Shown: positions 50,476 through 63,100 of the stretch, piece by piece | How the letters are laid out: the number at the start of each line of letters is the position of its first letter | Position numbering within the stretch: the first letter of the stretch is position 1 | Source of the DNA: Mya arenaria | Taxonomy: Eukaryota; Mollusca; Bivalvia; Myida; Myidae | Assembly (NCBI RefSeq): GCF_026914265.1 | Contig: NC_069133.1 | Coordinates: 9,121,937 to 9,185,936 of the forward strand | DNA length: 64,000 bases | Reading direction: 5' to 3' | The notes under the pieces: generated by a model | Database searches by the model: none | Told to the model about the DNA's origin: nothing | The model's input: only the letters and a program-made list of their open reading frames with translations | Program-made: the position numbers and the translations under genes

Positions 50476-51694
50476 GTGATGATGATGATGACAAAACATT
50501 TGTGATGATGATGATGGTAAAAAAATTGTGATGATGATGGTGGTGGTGATGATGATGACAGTGGTTATGATGATTGGGGTTTGATGATTGTGGTGATGAT
50601 GATGATGATAATGATGATGATGATGATGATAACAAACGTTTTGGGATGATGATGACAGCGATGTTTATCGGACGATGATGATGGTTATAATGATGATGAT
50701 AAGATTTTAGATGATGATGACGGCGATGTTTATCGGCCGACGATGATGATAATGATGATGATGATAACAAAATATTTGTGATGATGATGATGGCGATGTT
50801 TATTGGCCGATGATGATGATGATATTCTCATCGTCGTCATCATCATCACAACATCCTCATTATCGACCGAAAACATCGCTGTCATTATCATCACAAAAAA
50901 AACTTTTGTGATCACCATTACGATCATGATAATGGATATGATGATGTTGGTTTTGATGGTGATGATGATGGTGGTGTTGGTGAAGATAACAACGATGATG
51001 ATCATTGGGGTGTTGATAATTGATGTGATGATGATGATGATGATGATGATGATAACAAACGTATTTTGATGATTATGACAGCGATGTTTATCGGTCGATG
51101 ATGATTATTATAATGATGATGATTATGATGACAAATGTGTTTTGATGATGCTGACGGCGATTTTTATCGGTAGATTATGATGATGATGATGTGCTGACCG
51201 TCGTTATCATCATTACAAAACTTTTGTCATCATCATCACCATCGACCGAAAAACATCGCAGTTATCATCATCACATTTTTGTGATCTTCATTACGATGAT
51301 GATAATGGTGATGATGATGATGGTGTTGATGATGATGATGATGACCTTGATGATTGTGGTGATAATGATGGTGATGATGATGACAATGATGATAAAAGTT
51401 TGTGTTGATGATGATGACGGTAATTTTGATCGTCGTCATCATCATCAAAACTTTTGTCATCATCATGACGATGATGATGATAATGGCGTTAATGGTGACG
51501 ATGATGATGTAATTGATGATGATGACAATGGTGATGATGATTGGGGTTTGATGATTGTGATGATGATAACTGCGATGTTTATCGGCCGATGATAATGATT
51601 ATAATGATGATGATGAAAAAAGTTTTTTATTATGTTGACGCCAATGATTACCGGCCGCCGATGATGATGATTATGATGATGATGATGATGCTGC

Positions 51695-51733
<39 letters not shown>

Positions 51734-51845
51734 CGATGATGATTATTTTCATGATGGTATTGATGACGTTGATGCAAATTGTAGTTATGATGATGATGAT
51801 GATGATGATGATGACGATGATGATGATGACGATGACGATGATGAG
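50476..51845. repeat. GAT/ATC satellite with repeated strand switches
   Basis: Mostly (GAT)n with longer units containing gcgatgtttatcggccgatg. Several segments flip to (ATC)n, for example 50828-50890, 51197-51275 and 51430-51465. The flips create inverted pairs. Long frames of D, M or H residues are simple-sequence artefacts. Confidence 0.9.
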
Positions 51846-51847
51846 TG

Positions 51848-52038
51848 TGTACCATATTCGGAACGAATGTGGTACATTTTTCATCCGAATATGGTACAAG
51901 TTTGTACCATATTTGGTCAGGCATTTTACCCCAAAACTGCAGATACGTATATGGTACAATTAGACAGTTGTACCATATTCGGCCGAATATGGTACAAATT
52001 TGTACCATATTCGTTTTTGTACCAAATACGGTCCGACA
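51848..52038. repeat. Right subterminal motifs and terminal inverted repeat
   Basis: Five exact GAATATGGTAC / GTACCATATTC copies in alternating orientation, plus variants, lead to the 41-base terminal repeat at 51998-52038 ending GTCCGACA. Confidence 0.9.
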
Positions 52039-52380
52039 GGGCTTTGCTTGGTATTCATTCTAGGAACAAAACGATAGATCCAATGTATTTTACTTTACTA
52101 GGCTCTGTTAGCCAGTGACAGACGGGCACAGGCCACGGGGTTATTGCATAAACAACAAAGTCACTATATTATATTGTAAAAGTAAATTTATTTACCAAAA
52201 TAATAATTTATTCAATCATTAAAGTGATTCTTATATTAAAGTGATTCAAAATAAACAAGCAACGATTATAAAATGCATCATAACAGATAATGTAAGTAAC
52301 AGAAAGTTTCAAAAGATAGATAAAATATGAGCAAGAAATAACAAATATTTGGTTATGTTTGGTATCTATGAACAAGTTCT

Positions 52381-52734
52381 TTTAGCTTCACTCCCACTAA
52401 TTGACCGTTTTGACAACTTTTTATATTTATTTTTTTTTGTCTTTGGATGAGCCGATTTTTCTGTATGTCTTATAACCTATGATACAAGACTGCTGAAAAA
52501 AAAGCAGATAGCAGTTTTTCGTTTTTACGTTTGAAAAATGATGTTTTATGGCTAAACGCGTTACTAACGCGAAAGAAAAGTGATATTTTCAGAAGTTTTC
52601 CAAATAATTGAGATGTGTTCTAATGTGAGTTAGCTTATATGACTGAATTGAAGGTATTAATGCAAAAAATCAGCCGATTTTGAGACAAAAACTAAAAAGT
52701 CATAACTGTCATTCTGTGAGAGTGCAGCTTTAAA
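52381..52734. mobile_element. Foldback MITE, first of a tandem pair
   Basis: Left end tttagcttcactcccac (decayed), right end gtgagagtgcagctttaaag. It occupies the same site as the remnant at 22311 in copy A. Confidence 0.78.
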
Positions 52735-53089
52735 GCTGCACTCTCACAGATTGAATGTTTAGACAACTTTTTTTTATTTTTTTTTGTCTTTTAACGAGCG
52801 AATTTTTGTGAAAATCCATTGAAAACAGTTATATAAGACTGCTGAAAAAATATAGATCGCAGATTTTTATATTTAAGTTCAAAAATTAATGTTTTGTGCA
52901 TTTTTTTTTAGACCTTTAGCCATAAAACATTGATTTTCGAACGGAAATATTCAAATCTGCGGTCTTATCTTTTGTCAGCAATCTCTTATCATTAGTTTGT
53001 AGATATTTACGCAAACAATTTTCTTTTTTCAAGACAAAAAATAAAAAAAAGTTGTAAAAACGGTAAGTCTGTGAGAGTGTAGCTTTAAT
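52730..53089. mobile_element. Foldback MITE, second of a tandem pair
   Basis: Ends ttaaagctgcactctcac and gtgagagtgtagcttta. It shares a few bases with the preceding element's end. A good copy of the same family as 28855 and 31526. Confidence 0.85.
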
Positions 53090-56000
53090 ATATAAATGCA
53101 CTATATTTACATGATTAAACTATAACTTATCTGACATGCATTGCCAATATGAATTGTTACAGTATAACATTGGGTTGATTGGTCAGAACTTTGTCAAAGT
53201 TGACAACGTTATTAAAGGCATCATTGTTAACTTTAAAAGGTTGATTATTTTAGTCATGTGGTTTATATAATTATAGTTAAATCATTTGTATCAATAATTG
53301 TGAAAAGTACCATAGATCACATCTTGTTATGTGTGTCCAAGAAACTGAATATCAAAGATTTAACAGTTATCAAAATGAAGTTAACAAGCTGTTAGCTTTA
53401 ACAATTTTCTGAACAATCGGCCCTTTTTTCAGCTACATAAACTTTGAATAAATGTTGAACATTCAAAATGTTATACACTTTACGACAAACAAAAGTATAC
53501 ATTTTTTATTCTCCCACTTCTTTATATGGTTATTATTGCAAATGACATTTTTAAATGAGGTGTTTAATTTTTTTGATTTATTTTGCAATGGACGTTATAT
53601 TATTTGAAACTTGAATTAATAACTTTATATAGCTAATCATTGTGATTATTCTTTCCCACATTTTATTCGGATTCTTATAACAATGAAAAATAAACAAGAA
53701 GCCTACAAGGGCCTACAATGTATGCTTTACAGACATGTTTTCTGGGGGTTATATACTGAACTCACATTCAAAGCAATCAGTGAACTGTATGTTCCACAAG
53801 TAATACAATCATACACAACTCTCTGTACAAATTTGTCTCCCTTAGAAAATACTTTTACTTTCGAACAAAGGGAAAAAACCTTACAACAATAATACACAAC
53901 TCTCTGCACTAAGTTGTCTCCCTTCAAAAATACTGAGCAGGATTGCATGGGTGGATCTTGCTGGCTTCGAAAGGAATCAAGCTCTCATGGAAATCTAATT
54001 ACTGTGTTAGTTTGATAAAACAATCAAATCAGTATTGCGTTGACAAGCAATTGTTTACAGATGCACATACAAAGGACACAGCGCCATAAAAATTAGAAGT
54101 AAAATGGTGAAACAGTGTATTCAGCAAAATACCACCAGTATATCTTGTGTTATCTGCAAATAGTTTTAATTAAGTCGGCCATCAATGGTGTCTTCTTGAT
54201 GTTGGTTTCTTGAATGATCTCATAATTATTTGACTAACACTTCCTGAATTGTTTTAACTCATTCATGTTTTTTATATATCAGTAAAGAATCTCATGAAAA
54301 CAGATTCCAATGCAGGTAATATAGAGTTTTAGGAATATTGGTGATTAACAAACCGAAAACATTTTGGTGGTGAAAAAGTAACATATACAGGCCCTATGGT
54401 TAAGAAGGTGCTTTTTGAGTTTTAGATTGCCTCTTACATACTAGGTCATTTTTGTTTTGAAATGGTCCATTTTCATCGACAGAAAATAACCCAAATCATG
54501 TTTTTCTAAAGAAAAAAAAAAACAGATTTTTTTAAAGAGCACAATAAGAGAAAGCAAAATTTGCTAGTATCAATGAATATGGATAGTCTTTTACAGATAT
54601 TGCCACTTGTTGAAAAAATATTCCCAGAAAGTGATTTATCTGATATATATATAAATGTATACTCTCTTTTTGTCATTGAGTGTATAAAGATAAATTCAAA
54701 GTCTACTTTGTTTATAGAACACAGGAAGTAAACAGAAAAACAGTGAAACAATGTACAAAAACAACAACATATAAACATCAAGGTATTTTCAAATAGTACA
54801 AGAACATATATGTGAACATAGAATATAAATACTGAGAGAAAATGACTCAAGTTCTATTTGAACAATTACAATGAAATAACAAGTCATATTCCTGAAAAGA
54901 AGACTCTTGTTAATTCATTATCAACACCAGTTACCCTAGAAAGAAGGTTCATTTGTCAAAATAAATTAAATATAAATCAATAACAACATCAATATAAAGA
55001 AATCAAATTGGTACCCCTCTTTAAAAAAATTATAACAGCAGTAAAACAGCAAAAGTGGTTCCTGAAAAGAACTTCATTTGTTATTTATCCAGTATACCAT
55101 AATATAAGTTTTCTTATCTAACATACAATTCCATGGATGATTTTGTCATTATTGGTATTCTCATCAAAAAAATAAGAAGTACAGATCCGGAATATAAGCA
55201 GCAGATGGCAAAAATCATGATAATGACTTGCATCTTCTTAAAAAAACGAATCATTTGTGATAACCACTATAAGAGATCTGCTAGATTTAACATGCTTTCT
55301 TCATTATCTTCTAACTAACACACTTAACAGAATTATAACATGGACTGTCTATGAAAGCAATACCATATCTCAATACTATTAAAATGTTTTAATGGCCCAA
55401 AATACAAATACTATTTACAATTGTATACAATTTATATATGGCAAAAACAAGTCAATCTCTTGCTTGCAGGTATTTACACATTTAGGATATCAAAAATATA
55501 ACAAGAGCGCTGTGGAGCGAACAACGATTATCTGTTCTTGTGTTTTCAGTCGACAAGGGGTATAGCTCCATAACTATTAGACAGAGTTATGCCCCTTGCT
55601 ATAAATGCGCATATTGTCTCTAGCAACATGTGTATATAGTTGTATTTGAATATCTTGATCATTGTTTTTATTTATGGGCAAGGTTAAAGATTATTTACAA
55701 CAACGCCAATGACAACGACACCATGGCTATGACAATACCTTCCTTTTTTTCTTCAAAAACCGGACAATTTAAAAATGGACAAAGCTGCAGTTTCAATGTA
55801 ACATGCAAGCAATCATACATGATAAAATGCCATACAAGAATATTCAGTAAAAGTTTTTAGCCTTCGGACTCGATGCAAAGTTAAATGTTATTGTCCTACA
55901 GAAACAAGAAAATGTTATAGTATAAATGTCTTTACAATTTTGAAACATATTGAAGCAATGTTCAAAAAAGTCTACATTAATACCATTTATATTTGCAAAA

Positions 56001-57045
56001 TTCCTTGATAGGCTTTTTTTATTAAATATTATTATAGCAAAATACCCTAAATTCTTATTCTCGTTAACCAGAGTGTTGATGCTATGCATACCATTCGATT
56101 TAGCATAATCAAACTCGGATGAATGAGAATGTATATCCTATACCTTTAAAATTTGTAATGCTTTAAAGCATTATAAGAAATAGTCAATGCACAAAACTAT
56201 CACACATTTAACTGACAGAACTATGACACAGTTTTAATATACTGTACTGTATACCGTAAAATAAGTCTCTTTAAAAATACAAAAATCAACAATAAAATAT
56301 AACATTATTCACCTGAAGTTAGTAACAAAGCCATTGTAAAGGCAGAGCATAACAAAGAACTTTGTGCTCAGGAGAGCTAAAAACATAAAATACATAAAGG
56401 GCACACGCCATTTAGAATAACTCTTAAACACGATTTAGTGGTCATCATTATATTTTGTTCAATGAGCGGAAAAAAAAAATCCACATGTTTTCCAATACAT
56501 ATATTTCTGTAAATCAGCAGTCAGCTGTTATTGATTTTAATCAGGTGATGCGGTAGATATAAACATTGGCTGGCCAAGTTAGTGGGAACTAAACACAATA
56601 TAATGTAGACCAGTTAAAAACTTGTATGTGTGTACATACTAACAATCCTTAGCCATAACATCACATTAAACTTGCACCTGATAAATCTGAAAGATATTTG
56701 TTGAAACAAGGCTCCTGGCCCCTAATTATGAAATAGGAATGATTATGAATGGGTTGTAACACCTGATAATTGATAATTGTCAATCCTGAAATACAGCAGG
56801 GATTAAGACCCATTCTTGGGGCTGCAAGAGGCAGAGCCCCGATCAAAATTGACCTCAGAGACCTTCTATAATGCATCTCAGCAAAACAGTTTGACATTTC
56901 AGAGACCTTCCAAGACCCCTCAACCTCCCACATGAAAACTAACATCAATCTCCAAGGTATCCTTGAAGCCTCTGATCCGGAAATTCAGAACCTTGCATTA
57001 TATGAAGTTCAAAGAACACATACTAATAATCCATGTGAAACACAA
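53090..57045. other. Intergenic stretch before the reverse-strand gene
   Basis: AT-rich, with scattered dispersed-repeat fragments: gattgcatgggtggatct at 53941 (family of 61130-61800); gagttatgccccttgct at 55585; cacgatttagtggtcatcat at 56430 (also 37806). No coding exon recognised. Confidence 0.45.
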
Positions 57046-57171
57046 TCAGTGTAGGAGAAAGTCCTTGTGGTTTTTCAGTTTTTTCATGTTTTTCTTGATC
57101 TCTTTGACGAGGTCTGAAGGCTGAACAACGACGGAGATGTCCCGTCCCACCGCCAACAGCCGATGCTCGAT
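57046..57171 (-). CDS. PDZ-type gene, last exon
   Basis: 42 codons, IEHRLLAVGRDISVVVQPSD and on to a lysine-rich end KNMKKLKNHKDFLLH and TGA. Acceptor tgtatgtag. Confidence 0.85.
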   Translation of the reverse strand: MEHRLLAVGRDISVVVQPSDLVKEIKKNMKKLKNHKDFLLH

Positions 57172-60100
57172 CTACATACAGGAATGAGTTGTCATCACTT
57201 TTATATTATACTTATATAGATTGGCCATTTCAGTTTAATATTTTTTCAGGGCTAAATGATGTGTTATTGTTGAAATTGGGAACTGTCTTTATCAAAATAT
57301 AGTTAAAAAAGTTGGTGTGAAATAATGCTTGAATCCTTTTCAAAATATGATCAATTATGTTAATTTCAAACAAGATGTACTTGTATAATATTGACAGTTC
57401 ATAATATTGGAGCCATCAAACAATTGCTAGATAATCTTTCAAGACTAACAAATTGCAATGAAATTAAGTCCAAACCTCCTGGTTTTTAGAGAAAAGGTTA
57501 AGAGGTCTCATGTTGACCTCAGTCAGCATCCAGTTGACTGGTCCCCCTTCCATACCCTTTGCCTTGTTGGGCAGACCGTGTCTACTGGCAAGGCCATTCG
57601 GGTCCACATAGATGATCTGAAGAATACATCATGTAATGACCCTAGCCCTATATAATATTATAATTTCACTACCATACAAATTCTAAACACTATTGTAATT
57701 ATTATATTAGAAGTATTTCATCCAACCCTTTTACAAGATTGGAATGGTTCAAGATGAAGAAATCAGTTAGGAGATTTACTTTCATAAAAAAGATAAAGTA
57801 CATATTTTTTTTTATATTGAATTTTTTTTCTTCACATTTTTGGTATTGTAATTTTTAGTTATTATAAGATTGCGTTTGAAAATCTGGTGCCAGTGCCTCA
57901 CTTCTTTGGAACATAAAGTAAAAATCACAGGCAATAAATCGCAGGCAATAATTTCGACTATCACCTCGCTTTATCATCCTCTGCCGCACTGTTACCCTCC
58001 GACGTCATGAACTTGACATTATGCTATAAATACGCAGCCATGATGGATTTTAATGTGAAAATTATGATTGATAAAACTGGTATTGCAATTTTAGAAGACA
58101 CCTATTATTAATTTTCACTTCTATAGAACATATAACAATTTTTCTGTTTATTTACATGTGAATTTGAATAGAATACTGTCAAATTCTACAGTTTTTGTTC
58201 TGTATAATAACAGATATTGACTGCCTTAGGTTCGCATTGGTCGACAGTATTTACCTCAGGTAAACACTATGCAATGTCACCCTGAAGGCAGTCAATATTA
58301 ATATATTATCAGTGCATAGGCCGAATCATCAAGTTTTCAAACAACAAGACCAACACTTGCCTGTTGTTAAAGTTGTCTTTTTCAGTCAAACAAAGGGAAT
58401 AAACTCAACAATTATTAAAGCCAGAGTTATAGACCTTGCTGTGCCTGTGCTTAATGGACAACACTTACTAATTATTAAAGCCAGAGTTATAGACCTTGCT
58501 GTGCCTGTGCTTAATGGACAACACTTACTAATTATTAAAGCCAGAGTTATAGACCTTGCTGTGCCTGTGCTTAATGGACAACACTTACTAATTATTAAAG
58601 CCAGAGTTATAGACCTTGCTGTATCTGTGCTTAATGGACAACACTTACTAATTATTAAAGCCAGAGTTATAGACCTTGCTGTGCCTGTGCTTAATGGACA
58701 ACACTTACTAATTATTAAAGCCAGAGTTATAGACCTTGCTGTACCTGCGCTTAATGGACAACACTTACTAATTATTAAAGCCAGAGTTATAGACCTTGCT
58801 GTACCTGGGCTTAATGGGCAACACTTACTAATTATTAAAGCCAGAGTTATAGACCTTGCTGTGCCTGTGCTTAATGGGCAACACTTACTAATTATTAAAG
58901 CCAGAGTTATAGACCTTGCTGTACCTGTGCTTAATGGACAACACTTACTAATTATTAAAGCTAGAGTTATAGACCTTGCTGTACCTGCGCTTAATGGGCA
59001 ACACTTACTAATTATTAAAGCCAGAGTTATAGACCTTGCTGTGCCTGTACTTATTGTCTCTAGCAACAAGTGAACCTAGGTTCATTTGAATATGTTGAAT
59101 TGATTTTTAAGTATGGCAGAGGATAAAGTCTTTGCACAACAACAAAGACTTAAAAACCAAGGCTTCTTAAATACGAACATAATTTAGAGAATGGAAAGGT
59201 TTCCTACCTCAGCACTTGTACCATCCCTTCGTATACCAAGACATTCCCCTTCCGCAGCCCGCTGTATAGCAAACACCTGTGCAAGTGGTGTCCGATTAAT
59301 CGTGATTTCAATGCTCTCAGCTGGAACAAATGTAAGACGCAATATTTTGAAAGGATATCACAGAACAACTTTTCATGTTTTATTGTTAAGGCATGTTGTG
59401 TCTTTAATAAATTATTGAAAATAATGTATTTCAGATATAGTTAATTTATTATATCATATGATAAAAGAGATACAAATTGTAGGAAAAAGACTGAAATTAG
59501 TAAATGACTTAAGATGTTTTATGAATACTGGCTCAGGTCTTATTAAAATCATGGTCTAACGTTCATAAAATTGATATCAAATAATTTCATTTCAGAAAAA
59601 TCATCTTCTATTCTTTAGTCACAATGAATGCATTTGATTATTTCAAGTTTACTTCTCTTTATATAAAATTACCTTTGACATTTTTAACGAGTTTATTGGC
59701 AAATGCGAGTTCCGAGACCTGTACATCGTTGATTGCCGTCAATTCATCCCCAATATGAAACTTGTCATACAGTCGTGGGAACTTCTTCACATCCCAGCCA
59801 CAAATCCTTAGGAAAACAAAACTTTATATTAAGCTGGTGCAGTGAATATTTTCATTATTCGCCATAGTGGCCCACAGTGTTACAGCCAGAACATTTTCAT
59901 GTCTTTTTTTCAAAATGTAAAGAAGTGAACAGAAGCAAAAGGTAAAAGTTATAAAAGAACTAAAAAGACACAATATTATAAGAACACTTTACTTACTAAT
60001 TGAGGCAAAACAAGTTATTGCTCGGAAACTGTTTTACCTACAGAAACCTGAAGAACCATGAAATCAATAAGACTCATCTGCTGGTCATGACGTTTTTTGC

Positions 60101-63100
60101 TTACAAAGATCGTGATTCCTGAGCCATTCGTTCTTCATTTATAGGACATAAACCACAGGGACAGATGAACAGAAATTTAGTATCTTTTGCTAATACAAAT
60201 TTGTAGATCATTCTTAAACACATACCTCTGTACAAACATGATAACTATTCATTCCTGACCATCAAGCTCAAACTCACAAGCCCACCATATTCTCAAGCTC
60301 AAAATCACAAGCCCACCATATTCTCAAGCTCAAAGTCACCAACTTAACATGATTATTCTCAAGCTCAAACTCACAAGCCCACCATATTCTCAAGCTCATA
60401 CTCCCAAGCCCACCATATTCTCAAGCTCAAAAACACAAGCCCACCTTGATTATTCTCAAGCTCAAACTCACAAACCCACCATATTCTCAAGCTCAAAATC
60501 ACAAGCCCACCATGATTATTCTCAAGCTCAAACTCACAAACCCACCATATTCTCAAGCTCAAAATCACAAGCCCACCATGATTATTCTCAAGCTCAAAGT
60601 AAAATACCCACCATATTCTCAAGCTCAAACTCACAAACCCACCATGATCATTCTCAAGGTTAATGTCACAAACCCACCATATTCTCCCAAAGCATTCAAC
60701 AAGTGCGAGCCCACTTGTGAAGTGTTGTTTTGAGATCATCTTCACCAATCCCCCGGTCGACTCTATCTCCGCTCTGATAATGTCCACCTGGTTCTGCTTA
60801 AGGTTCATCACTGTGAGGGCCCCTGATGATGGTGAAGTGGACTGTTGGCGACATGACAGATGGATCGTCTTAGGTCGGGCACCACCATGAGCTGATGGCC
60901 AAAAAAAACAAATAATATAATAATAATTTATTTTTTGACAATCACATTGTGAAACATACAAATGTACATGAAAACTCATAAATCGTCTAGTTTATTGAAT
61001 TTTACTTTGATTTCTCCTATCACATTTCATAAAGATAATGAAACACATGTATAAGGCCATGCTGATACCCAAATACTGCTTATCTCCTTACACATACATG
61101 TTAGCCCACAACAATGATAAATACTAGAATAAGAGGCCCAAAAGGGCCTATGCTCTACTGGCTGGGTTTGTGTGGTCAACATCACTGTTTTCAAAAGGAA
61201 CTAACCTCTTATGGATATCTGAATACTGTACAAGTTTCATCAAGATACAATCAAAACTGAAGACTGTATCATGTTCGCAAGCATTTTTTACACAATAGCA
61301 TTTTTTATACTATCAAGGCCCATTATCTAATCATTTCAAGGCCCATAATCTAGGCATGCATGGGCAGATCTAGGTGGTTTTCGAAAGGAACCGAGCTCTA
61401 ATGGATATCCAAATACTGTACAAGTTTCATTGAGATACAACTGAAGGCTATGTCATGTTAACAAGGAATTGTTTACAGGCGCACTGATTTTTATACTATA
61501 AGAAAAGAACCGAGCTCTAATGGATATGTAGATACTGTACAAGTTTCATCAAGATACAATCAAAACTGAAGGCTGTATCATGTTAACAAGGAATTGTTTA
61601 CAGACGCACTGATTTTTTATACTATCAAGGCCCATAATCTAGGCATGCATGGGCGGATCTGGCTGGTTTTCAAAAGAAACCAAGCTCTAATGGATATGTA
61701 GATACTGTCAAAAATGAAGGCTGTATCGTGTTAACAAGGAATTGTTTACAGACACACGGACGCACATACTACGCACACATTACCATCACATAAGCTCTTC
61801 TGGCCTTTGGCCAGTAGCGCTAAAAACAAACATACAACAAGAACGCTGCAGAGAGAACAACAACCCTTGTTTGCTGGGTTTATTGTCAAAATTACAAAGT
61901 ATTGTGTCTTACTACATGAGCAAATTGTCTCTGGCAACATTTGTTACAGTACCAAATTTCATTTCAAGATTTGGAGAGGTTTATTATATATGTTCCAGGT
62001 TCGAGATTTTACCCAACGCTGACTAAGACACCAAGGCAATCAATATTGCCTGACTTTTTCTTAAAAAAAACTTCAATGGGCAAATATAGGCAGAATATTT
62101 GCAATGATTGTCTGCAATTTGAAAAAATGAAAGACCTACGTTTCACATTGCCAGCATCGATGGAAGCCCTCATGATGCTGGGAGGTCGTCGGGGTGGAAT
62201 GGGTGCAGAATGAAGGTCACTGGGGCGTGGCGGCACGGCTGGCTCCTTCTGCCTAGAAGGTGGGGGTGGAAGACCGGGTCGTCGGGGTAATGGTTGGGAA
62301 GGTCTGTCCTCAAATGTCTCAACTTCATTTGAGGAGCTTTGAAATGATTTGTTCATATTCATGTTTCCACTCTCTGACTTTTTGTTCCTCCTTGGTGGAG
62401 CTATGGGAATGTCATCGTCTGTTGCAGATCCTGTTGTTCCCGTCTTGTTACTCCGCCTGTTTGGTGGACTGGGTACTGGTGGTCTATTTGTTGATTGAGA
62501 TAGAATAGCAGACCTGGACATATCCACATCTTCATATGTGTCTTGATTGCAAATTGCTGGCGACGATCTCTCTACCATTGATTTTGAGAAAATATGTGGA
62601 GTTTTAAGTTCACCAAAGTCTCTCCTAGGGAGATTAAGTTGTGGTCTATTAACAGCACAGAAAGGCTGACCATTTTGTATAGGTTTCATTAAAGGATTCT
62701 TGTCAGTTTCAGCCGCATGGTTTGCTGAGGAGGCACTTGATCCGTGTTCAGGTAAGTCAGAGTACATATTCAACTCCTTCGACCCTGAAGCTCCGTAGCC
62801 TGGGCTATTTGGCGAGGCCCTTGGTGGCAAATCTACCACTAATGTTTCCGGAAGCTCAATTTCATCCGACTTTCTTGAGAACATCTTTTTAATCTTACTC
62901 ATGTGCTTATGTTTTATGTAACCTTCATCCTTATTTGATGTATTTTTAGACTGATTGTTAGTAGCATGTTGTTCATGATCAGCAGGTTTTGTTGCAGCAT
63001 TTGGCACATCAAGGTCAACTGTGAATTTCTCAGGTTTCATTCCTGGTTCAAATTCTGTATCAAAGCTCTTTTTCGGTTCATTCTTGTTCGGAGTCCAGTC

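Noticed and set aside
50447..51592. Poly-Asp, poly-Met and poly-His frames
   Set aside because: Simple GAT/ATC sequence read in different frames.
58312..59073. 253- and 227-codon frames on opposite strands
   Set aside because: They arise from the 60-bp array, whose period is divisible by three; the region is intronic.
60371..60677. WWVCEFELEN repeat protein on the reverse strand
   Set aside because: Translation of the donor-derived intronic minisatellite beyond the exon end.
62009..62139. Continuation of the proline-rich exon to the stop near 62009
   Set aside because: The gtaggt donor at 62139 gives the phase required by the next exon; the extra residues look like translated intron.
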